Positions 19,885 to 31,800 of a stretch of DNA of 64,000 nt are shown in pieces (the stretch's first letter is position 1; each line of letters begins with the position of its first letter). Position numbers and translations under genes: made by a program. This DNA is from Castor canadensis (Eukaryota; Chordata; Mammalia; Rodentia; Castoridae): positions 76,874,158 through 76,938,157 of the forward strand of contig NC_133395.1 in assembly GCF_047511655.1 (NCBI RefSeq). The letters run 5' to 3'. The notes beneath the pieces were generated by a model. It was not told the DNA's origin. It saw nothing but the letters and a program-made list of their open reading frames with translations, and ran no database searches.

Positions 19885-22800
19885 CTGAAAACAAACAAAA
19901 ACAAAAATTTTAAGAGACTCAAAAAAGGAAACATTCAGTGATTCCACAGGGTGATGAAGTTCACTGAGGAGACCCACCTATGCATTTTTTAAAACTCACA
20001 GAATGATACACCTAGTAATGAATGCCTCAGATGTCATATTAGTTATATCTCAATATAGTTGATTTAAAAAGAAAAAAACAGATTGAAAAGGTTCTTCTTT
20101 ATCAGAGTTTGCTTCACAGATAACTCTGGGGAACAAACTCTTAATCTAATTTGTGAAAACATTTTATCTGTATCATTTTCCTCACCATTGCATATACACA
20201 AACATAAATAGAATTCAAATTAAGAAACCCTTAAAGTCTTCACTCACTCATGTTTACAGATAAGATAAAAGTATTATTTTGCCTGTGGTAAGTACACCTA
20301 ACAGAGTTTTTAAAACTAACAGAAAGCTCCCTGAGGACTTTGCTTTGTCCTCTCCAATGTTGGTCTAGAAACAGAATAAAACCTAATAAACTAAACTGTA
20401 AAATTAAGTTTGTAAAAATGAGTACCATTCATATTACCATGACAACACCAAAGGTAACAGTGCAGTATTAACCATGTGGCTGCTTCTTCACTCGAACTCG
20501 TAGGAGGCTGGAATTTATTGTCACAATAGTCCCTCCTCTCTACAGGTGTCACACCACAAAGTAGCCTTAGTAACTGTTATTAGTAACGGTTATTAGTAAT
20601 TAACTGCTATTTATATAATAGCCATTCATCATCTAAACTTTTTTTAAAAAGATGACTGTACATGAATAAAAGAAACTGTTTTGTGTTAATAGGAAAAAAA
20701 TAAGATCCATCAATATATATGGCATATCATAAATATTTTAAGATACTAATTGTGTTAAAAGGAAAAACACAAAGCAATGCCAAGTATTTTCTGACTACAT
20801 GTATTTGTATGAAGACACAGAAAAATGCCTGGAATGAGGGAACAAAATGGGAAGTGTGAGACCCTGAGTTCATCCCCTAGTACTGCCAAAAAAAAAAAGT
20901 TCAGTAATATGGGCCTTCTTAAAGTGCTCTTATGTGTGAAGACAATTCTCAATTGGTCTCTCACAATTCTGCAACTTCTAGGAAAAGACACAGTGACTTT
21001 ATCTTTTTAAGGCTGTTTCTAAAGTGAACAGCCACAGAAGACAGAGGACAGACAGATGTACTTCCCATCAGAAGATTCAGGAGCACTGAAGATGGGGCTC
21101 CTCTACTGGCATCACCTGAACTTTTTTCATGCTGTCTTGTGGGAAGTAGGGCTCAGGGGACCAACCAGAATGCTGATAATTTGGGCATCTGCTATTGCTA
21201 TGAGTAATACACTGTCTTCTGCCAGCATCCATAAAATTATGGTAAGTCAACTTCTTAGCTTATAAGTAGGATCAGATCACAAACTCTTCAGAGTTCTTTA
21301 GCTGCTAGGATAGAGACAGACTCTAGACATACTGTTTCTTCTGCCTGAAACAGTCCTCCTCTTACTTTTATCTCAACTAATTCATGTACCTTTCACCAAT
21401 CAACTTATGTGTCATATTCCCAGAGGTGCTTGCCTTTCCCAACCCAATACCATCCTTTTTATCACTGTAATTTGTTTTTTTCCCCCTGTTTAATGTTTGT
21501 CTCCTCCACTAGAAAGCACAAATAACTATCTTCTTCATTCTTTTATATCCAAAGTCTAGCTCAATACTTGCATACAATGAATATTCCAGACTATTTTGAA
21601 TAAATATGCAAAAAGTCAAAGAATTTGTCCTTTCTTTATACAGAATTGCAGAAGATTCTGAAATTAGTTCATTTTTATAAGTAGATAAAAGTTAAGAATA
21701 CAGACCTAAACTAATTTTAAACAAGCTTAGGAATCCCAGGTTTTCCTGCACTCAAAAAGTTCTCTCTGAGAAGATTCTCAAAGAGGAGGCTCTCTAGACT
21801 TCTGTTGTGTCCACGGCATTTCCTTACCGGACATCAGCAGCCAAGCAAAACTAATAAAACTTAATCCGGTTGGGTTTTTCTGTTTCTCCTGCCCTGCTGG
21901 AGTGTTACAAGCAGAGGCAATACTGGACAGGATTATATTTGTTTATCTTCCTGAGAACCAGAAGAAACAGAGGATGCTGCATTGCATTGTTCTTACTTAA
22001 AAGTCATTTATCTGATACATAATACAATTATTCAGAGAATTTTGTTAAGAATGACAGACTCTTCTTTCCTATTCACCACATATAGAAGCACAAAATTACT
22101 GGGGGGGGGAGGCTGTTACTATTTTTTAAGGAAGCTTTTATCTTATTCATGCTAGTCATTATAAAAATTAGTCCCATAAATGCTGTGAATACTGTAACAA
22201 CAATCACTGTTTAAGTCACCCAAGAAATACTGTATTAGACGAATACATCAGCCTCAATATTCAGGACATGAAATAACAACCACTGTAACTTGACTGAAAT
22301 GACTATAACTTCAGGTTTTCAAACATAATCTTTAGTCTGAAAAAGTTAAACAACAGTTATCACCATTAAAATTTACCTTACTGCTATAAATCAATACAAG
22401 TGAATCCGACTGGCTGTAGCTCCGTGGGAATAAGCATTCCGTTTTGTTTGCTAATACCTTGTATAAAAGAGAGCTCCAAAAAGGTACTGAATGACACTTA
22501 CCGTTAAGAATATCTTCAAATCCAATAGTTTCATCATTACCCCTCAAAATATCCAGTGAAAGGTTTGAGCTTGAAAGAAATGGAAGACGCTGAACCTTTG
22601 GTAAAAGTATAAAAGGAAAGTTTAGAAAAACCAAGGGGGGAAAACCAGAACATGTAATCTAATTTCATGTTCTTCACTCTTTTATTTGAAAAATCCATGA
22701 AACTAAGGAAACAGCAATTGAGCCACTGGGAAAGAATGACTCACATTTTAAATACAGACCAAGTTTTAAAATATGTTGACAGTAAAATTGCAGTTTTTAT

Positions 22801-25800
22801 TAACAGGTTTGCATGTTTTTGAAACTTTGCTCCGTCCAGGAAAACTACAACACATACCCCAAGATGAAATGCAAAACCCAGAGCCTAACATCATGCTTTG
22901 TTCCAGATACACATGGAATAATCAAATTCCTGAAGAAATCCCAACTTGGTGAGAACATTATACTACTTAGTAAACAAATACTCCATTTGTACATCGTTTT
23001 GTACTGCTCACAGTACAAACATAAGGTATAACACTTTCAAACAGTAGTAGCAACCAGAAATGCGAACCAGTCACTTCTGAAGCCTTTAAAAACACAATGT
23101 CACTCCAAACTAATGGGATCTCTTTTTTTCTAGTATTAAATATACAGACAGCTAAAGACAGAGATACATATTGTATTGTAGACTGTACCTAAGTGCAGTT
23201 TAGTGGAGAAAGCACAGGCTGTGGAAGCAGAGTGATGGAGATTCAGTCTCTGACTCATTATGTAGCCAGTCATACAGCCTTGTGCATGATTTCCTGACTC
23301 ACTGCAGCCCCAGCCGCTTCATCTATGAAACTGGAGAATGCAATCTTCCTCCCAAAGCTATGGTATGGTGTTGCAAGGCACATATTTAGTATAGTCACTG
23401 ACACATGGCTGGTACTCAACAACCTTTAAAGTAACCAAGCCAAATTTCAGTCTTTCTTTTCTTTGTCACTTGTCCAGAAGTTATAATCAGAAGTCAATGT
23501 GATAATTTTAGATACTGCCAAAAGAGTAATAGGTGGTCAGTGACTAAGGACTCTAAAAATAATCATACCTTCATAATCTAAGGAGGCAGTTATGACTCCA
23601 AAATGTGTCTGGAATAAAGATATTATTTTTTAATTACTAATGGCCTTTGGAATTATTTAAATCTTTACGGTGTGGAAAATTTTCTCTAGATTTTTCAACC
23701 AAAAAACAAAAAACAACAAAAAAAGAATGAGAAGAAAAGAGGATGAATGGGAAGAAAGAGAAACAGGAGCCTGTAAATTAAACCAAACAGCAAAGGGTCT
23801 GGCAGGTAGTTAGAGCCAAGATACCATTCTGATAAGGCATCAAAAGCAGGGATTGCAAAAGTATAGGGATCAAAAGGAAAGAGTCAAAGTTCCGGGCAGA
23901 GATTTTGAATTAAATGTTAAAACTCAGGCCCAAAATATGAGCAATAATGCAGTTGAAATCTGAGTATAGACAAGAAAATAAAAAAGGAAGCTAACAATTC
24001 TGTGCCAAACATATATTTCATTTAATCTTCAGAACAACCCTATGCTATTCTAACTGCTCTTCTATTTCACATTAAAAACAAACAAAAAAGACCTGAGGTT
24101 CAAAATAGTCTATAACTTAAATTTTAAAAACTAAAGATTCAGACCCAAGTTATTCTCACATAAAGCCATGTTCTTTTTAGAGCTCCTTTAAGTAGCTTCC
24201 AGAATGATTAAGACACAATTTTATAGCTAGATCAGAGGAAAAAAAATCCCCATGGGTAGGAAAAACATGTGCAAAAGCTAAAAGCTGAAAGTAATTAGGA
24301 AATTGCAGGTAGTTTAGGAGGGTGTGAGATTATGGTAGGAAACAAGAAGCCAACTGATAAACAGAGCAATGTTAAGAAGTTGGGTGCTATTTTGAGAGCA
24401 AAGTAAGGAGAGTAACAAGATCAAATGTTTTACAGAGGCTATTCCAGCTATAGTGTCAATAATGGGCTGGAGGGACAGCAGGGGTGAGTGGTGCAAAAAT
24501 ACAAATGAAGTATGGCAGGGGTGAGAAACAACGTAGTAGAGATGGAAAAGAGATCAAGTAATGGGCTAGATGTTTTAGGGGTAGGGAAGGAGTTGAGGAC
24601 GAAGTGCTGAGAGAGATAACCAAGGCTAATACCCCAATTTTTGCCTTAGGCAGAAACCTATTCATACACGATAAAAAGTGTGTGAGGAACAAAGACTTAT
24701 TCTGTATGTGTACATGTGAAATTTGAGGTACCCAGGAACTTCCAATTGCTATAGCCTGTGGGTTTACAGCTCATGAGAATTGTAATTTGAGGATCAACAG
24801 AATATAAATCCTAACTGAAGAAACAGGAACAGGTAGAAAATAAGGTGAGGAGAGTACCAAAGAATGGTACTAAGACAACTGGTATTTCAGGTTAACACAT
24901 TAAACAAAAGGAACCTACAATGAGAAACCTGAGACATTAAGTAAGTATGTGTTCTAAGAGTCAAGGGAAAAAGATAAGAGGCCATGAGTGTCAAATACTA
25001 CACAGAGTTCGAGTAAAATAAGGATAAGAAAAAGACTGCATTGTTTCAGAGCAGATTCAGGAGGTAAAGGACTATAGGTAATAGAAAGCATAGACAACTT
25101 TTTTAAGAAGCTCAATTTGCAGCAGCACACTTAGTGTGAGAGAGGAGTGTAAAGAAATTCAGGATTGATACAATTTTTGTTTTATTTTAAAAGACAAAGG
25201 AATCGATATGTGTAAATGCTGCTGATGAGACAGAGCAAGAGGAGAGGCTAACCTTGTCAGCTAAAAGCTAGGCATGGAAGCTCATGCCTACAAACCCAGC
25301 TACTAGGGAGACAAAGATTGGGGGGATTACACTTTGAGGACAGCCTGGGCAAAGTTAGCAAGAACCCCAGCTCAACCAATAACGGCTGATTACAGTAGTG
25401 TGTACCTATCATCCCAGCTATGCAGGAGGTGTAAATAGGAGGATTGTGGTCCAGGCCTATCAGGCAAAAATGCAAGACCCTATTCAGAAAATAACTAAAG
25501 CAAAAGTGGCTGGGGTGTGACTCAAATGGTAGACCATTTGCCTAGCAAGCACAAGACCCTGAGTTCACACCCTAGAGCCACCAGAAAAAAAAAAAAGAAA
25601 AAAGTCAGCTGCAGACAGGACCCCGATCAAGGGAATTCCTTTAAGTAGTATGATGTAACAGAATCTAGAGCATAGTCAGGGAGACAGTTTTTACATGCCT
25701 GGAAGGACATCTTCCAAGTATTTATTTCTTAGTAACAAATGTAATGTACTCAGCTATACACATACTGAATACTCAATACCACCACCTGAGTTCTCCTAGA

Positions 25801-28800
25801 GCATCTCAAATTAACAGAAATCAAAAAAGCAGAAAACCACAAAAGCTGATACAGATAAGCGTTCAGATGCCATGCACATAATTTGAAGAAGTTTTCTATT
25901 TAGTGATTTCTTTTTCTTCTATGAAGTAGAAACCAAGGTCTATGTTATAAAAAGAGAAGTAGAATGGGTCTTAAGGGAGCAGAGAAAGTAAGGTTAGAAT
26001 AGCTGTCAGCAAACAGAATTCCTTATGACTAACATAAACACAGGTGGGACATAAGAGATCCATAAGCTTACCTGCTGCACTGCCTTGAATTCCATTTGTA
26101 ATTTCAGGGGAGCAAACAGACCCTGGATGTTCCTCAGTGTGGAAAAATTCATTTTATCTTGGTTGAGCTGAAACTACAAAAGATAATGTAATTGTAAATG
26201 TTATGCTCAACATTCTGCTTTCAAAACAGCATTGGTACATACAAAACTCAATACTTAGATGAAGGATTTTAACATCCATAACTGAAACAAAGTGCTTTTA
26301 TTAATTCCTTTGATAAATTTTAGAATATTTATCTATATTTTATCCAGCCTGCAGGTATAGTTTACCAATGTAAATTTGTTACCTAAATTTGTAAGACTAA
26401 TAAATTAGGGAATGTGTTTCACATTGCAAATGTATATTTATAATGGATAATCCTATACATTTATAATGCATAATCCACTGAGATAGTGAATCTTTAAGTA
26501 CAAAGTCATAAATTTCAAAGGAATTCATAAAAGAGATAGCTAAATCATCATAGTATCTTGTTAATTAAACTGCAATATTTAAACTTCACTTTTCTGGGGA
26601 GTTAATTCAGGGAAAACAAATTGTGAAAAGCCTAATCAATTTGCATTAGGCACAAATCAGTAGGTTCTTTTCTGGAATCGTAGTCTTACTAAGCTCCAAC
26701 AGTACTTCTACAAAATTTCGATCCTAATCTAATGTACTTCAGGCAAAATGATTCAACTTGTCTTGATTCTAAAACATAAGTTGCCCAAATTGGTTCTCAA
26801 GGCAGTGAATATAATATGCAAACAGACAGCTATAAAGATCTGTGTGAACCAAGGTAATTATAATGAAGTAAAATGACTTTTTGTTATTTTTTATTACACT
26901 ATACTCCCTCTGTAAAATTTGCTTCTAACAGTCATCAAAAAAATCATTTTCCTACAAAACCTATTAAGAGATCAGTGCCGCTTGGGATATGACTGGGGCA
27001 ACACATAAGAAATTTGAAAAAATAAGGGGTCTAGCAATATAGTTTTTAATCACTTTAGCATGATATAACAAAATTTTAATAGATGATCCTCAGGGAAGTT
27101 TTAAGGGAAGAATTTTCTTTAGTTACCCTTATGATAAGTAAATATAATGTGATGTAGGAAAATTTAATTTATATAAACTTTGATGAATACACCCAACTTG
27201 TAATGTTACCTTTATCACCACATGAATTAGCAAACATGTAAAAACTGGGCTCTGTGGTGATACATAAAACAGAGCAGTCTACCCTAAAGTTGCTCAGAAT
27301 CTAGTTGGGAAGACAATACAAACAGATCGAGGGTTCTCAACTGTTGGAACTACCGATATCTTGGGCCAGGTAATTCTGTCCTGTGCACTGCAGTAATGTT
27401 TAGCAGAGTCCCTGGGCTTACCAATATTAACAACCTCCTCCTGTCCCCAGTCATGCCAGTTGTAAGAATCAAAAACATATTCAGACATTGCCGTCTGAAC
27501 TGTGCAAACTCCCACCCCTACTTGAGAATCACTGGTGCAGATGCTAAAGGTCACCTTCCATCACTGTCACCACTGCAGCTCTTAATAATGGAGAGCAACA
27601 AAGGCCAGCAATATGCCAAGGGATAGGCTACTACCAACTCCACTTTACAGAAGAGAAGACCAACATTTGAGGGATATTAAGCAATTTGCTCAAATCTGCT
27701 TAGTTAATAAGCCTAGTGCCTATGTAGTTCAATTATACCACTCAGGCTAAAGAAATTCAAGAAACAGTAAGTGCCCCAAAATTTCAAGAAAGAGAGGTTG
27801 CCATTAGCTGGTTTAAGTGATTAAGAAACACAGAGAGAGTAGACCTAAGCCAGAGTCTCCAAGATAAAAGAAGTTTTAGACTCTTTTACCATCCTGGCCA
27901 GTCTCATTCAGATTTTTCAGTTTCTCTTAACATAACATACTGCTCAAATAGAACCAATACTCCAGATCTAATGGCCACTCTCACATAGGAAAGTAAGAAT
28001 ATAATTCTCCTTGATTTGAGCCCTGTCTTATTATTAATAAAGGCCAAGATCGTATTAACTGTTCTTTAAAAGCTAACATAATCTGCTGGCATGTACTGTC
28101 AAGTTTTATGCAAGTCAGGTTTTCTCCACCTAAATGTGTGTACCTCATTTTTTTCAACCAAAAGTGAAACTTCGGACTCACCTCAGCAAATACCTTTTTT
28201 TAAAGTTATAGCCTACCCTAAGGTTTATTTTGCTTCTGTGACATAGTATAATTATTTATCAAAATAAACTATCCTTTCCAGCTTTTTCTTCCAAAAACCA
28301 AACTTATACTTTTGTGTATAAATTTACACTCAAGTCTTTATAAGACACCCAGCCTTCCTAAGTGCTTGCTCTCACTACCTAAGATACAGGAAGAGGTGAA
28401 GATCCCTATCAAAGTATCCCTCTGAATTGACAATTCCTTAATCACTGCTGTCTGGGCAGTTATCAACCATAAACAACTCACACTGCATTATTCTCACTCA
28501 GTCCATAATTTACCATCTTATCCTTGAATTTAAGATTAACTGTGTACTAGCTCATTCACTTGCTGTTGATCACTGCTTACTTTACTAAATGCTTATAGCC
28601 ATCTACTTAACAGTCTACTCTTCGATTAGATCCCTTTTAGAAAAGTGAAGTATTTATCCATCTTCAGTCTATAGGTAATTTTTGTTCCATTATTTCTCAA
28701 AGATGATAGATTAGTTTTATAATCATGCTCATATACTTTTAAGTCTACTCTGGGCTGTCAACTTCTGAGCCTTAAACCTGAATGCACTTAAAGCAAGGAG

Positions 28801-31800
28801 CTCTATTCTCATTTTATATGAACGTCAATTTCATAATTCCAGCTTTGTGTAGTGGCAGTATCATAGCCAATGAGGTTTATCCCAGGCACAATTATTGTTA
28901 CTTGAAAACTTTTCCCAATTTCTTAATTTCATTATTTGTTCTACCCTTTCTTATAGTAGTCTTTCCCTTTGCTAAAGAGAGAAGGAAAAATAAAAACAAA
29001 AACAGGAAAAGCTGAGCCTTTACCCTGTTACCTGAGTGACACGGCACACTGTACCTTTCTTATTATAAAACCATTAAAGCTGTCTTTAAAACATATGTGC
29101 ATGCTATTCCCTCTATGTGAACAACCTTTCCTTACCCTGATGAATACTGAGCTAACTGTTCAAATGTCCTCACCTCTACAAAACTTTCCAAAGCCCTAAT
29201 CAGAAACAGATGCAGCATCCTTGCTCCCTTCTAATGCTTTATGAATCCTCCCCATTAAAATGTAAGTTTCTTAAGGTTGAGTATTATGTCATATTAATAT
29301 GTGTATCTACTGTGTCTGATAGATATGTACCTCAGTAACTCAGAAATTGAAGGTCTGAGAAACACGTTAAAGCTGGGATATGGACTTGGATGTCTGCAGC
29401 AAAACTGGCAAAGGAAGATTTAGTTTATCAAATGAGAAAATTATTGTGAGACGAATGGAGTGACAATTTTCTGAAATATCTATGAAAAAGACAGAAAATG
29501 ATACATAAAAAGGGAGTTTTAGTAAAGTTACCATTTCACTATAAATTGATAATTTGAAAGCTTATTGTACAGGAGATTAAATAAGGCCTCCAGGTCAAAT
29601 CCTGAATACCAGAATTGGTTTAGTAAAATCAAACAGAAAAAGCATTGCTGAAAGTATTTTTGTACTGGAGAATAAAAATAAACACACAGGTAATACACTT
29701 ACATTTTTTTCTGATAATTCAAGAGGATGACTGGGCAAAAGCTCATTTTTCACACAAGAAAAACTAGAGAGAAGAGGGGGAAAAAATAACATTTAAAAGG
29801 GAGATTACATATCATTCAATACCCACAGCTCAATTCTATTAAGGATTTGATCATAAAGTACTGCACAGGGGCTAGGGTATAGCTCAGTGGTATAGCATAT
29901 GATTAGCATGCACAAGGCCTAGGGTTTGATCCCCAGTACCAAAAAGAGAAGGAATTTGGAATTTTTAAGGATAATAAATTTTGACTATGGTGATAATAAC
30001 AGGAATTGATATGTGTATTAAAATTCATAGAACTATATGCCCAAACAAAAAACAAACATTTTGTGACCTAAAACTAGAAAAGAAAAATAGCAACAGCCAA
30101 CACTTACTGAGTGCTTACAAATGGCAGGTATCACTCTAAGTATTTTTCAGGTATTAATTCATATATTCCTCAAAATAAGAAATATACTATTATTAACCCT
30201 ATTTCATAGCTGAGCACACTGAGACTCAGAGCAATTAAGTAACTTGTCCAAAGGCATACATCTGACAAATAGCAGAGCCAGGATCTAAATCCAGGGAGCC
30301 TGAGCCCATAGTCATCCTCTTAAGTGCTATGTTCTAGTCCTCCAGAGAAAAGGAAAATACTCCAGTAACTAACTTGGAGAGCCATTTTCTCTTTATTCTA
30401 TTGTCAGTAGGAAAAAGAAGAATCCTACCAAATCATGCTACTGGGTAACATCTACTAGGAAGATGCACTATCCTGGGACTCTAGTACTTTGATAAGTGCT
30501 TCTTCTACTACAGAAAACATGTAAACCCGTCCACTTCTACACACCATGCAGGGATCATTTCTTGCTACTTCCTGCATTAAATATATTTGTAGCCTATCAA
30601 AATATTTAAAGAATATTCCCCACAGCAACATTTTATTACAACAAAGTCGAAACCATGACTCCCATATACCCTTTCCGAAGAAGATCGTGATTTTCAAAAG
30701 GCCCACTTGCTGAAAGTTCAGTAACTGGAATACTGTCCTTTAGCTGAGATCCAAGTCCTCTGGCATTCTACAACACAAATTAAAAGAATTTACACACATA
30801 CACACACCCTATGTAAAAATCACTGATCAGGAGAGAGAAAAGATAAAGACTGCACTCTTAATGTTCCCACCATCTAGACAATTAGATATGCTAGATGGAT
30901 AAGCAAGGTAGCAAGGGTAATACCAAATTTGGGTGTGAAAAGATTCCTGGGCTGAACTTTGAATGCTGCCAGATAGAAAAGCATTTCAGCAAAAAAGAAA
31001 TAGGTATGAAAGTATAAATGAACAAGCTACAAGTAGTTGAAATGATTAAATACATGTATGAGATAGAAGTAAAGGCTGGCAAAATTAAAAAATGGAAAGT
31101 TTACATTCTAAAATGATAGAGAGCCCCTGAAGTGTTTTAGTATGATGTATCAGATTTGCTTTCACTGAAAAAATCTCCTCCCCCTTAGGTTGAAATGTTT
31201 AACAGAATGGAAAAGTTGAAGACAGCATCCTTAAGGACAAGGAAGAATATTAAAGAAATGGAATTAAGAACAGACAGGATAACTAGAAAAGGTAACAAAC
31301 TAAGAAAAGGGGAATTTCAGAGGGTTTGGTTTAGTGTAAGAGGAGGGTCTTACCTATAAAAGTGTATCCAATCAGGATAGTGTAAATCAAAAAATTGAAA
31401 AGAAACAAAAAAAGTGTATTTGGAATTGAAATATTATCATCCTAGATATCTGTACCATGAAACTTTCAAATCACCAAATACTTATTAGATACCTATTATG
31501 TGTCAGGTGCTCTGCTAGGTGCTGAAGATACATGCCTACTTCCTAAAGCTTAATTTAATGAAGACATATCAACAAGCAAATAAGACATAGTAAAATAACA
31601 GAGCGCAAGATGCGGACTTTCAACTACTGAATGATCAAATATAATATCCCTGCAGTTCAGCAGAAAAATGCAAAACAGCTACAAGTAGTATGGTATTTAA
31701 TCTTACTATTCTAGGAGAAACTATTCTGGAACACTAGCTTGTTAACTGATTTCTTAATTTATTTGTATATTTTATTTGGTAAGGCTCTTTATCATCCTGT

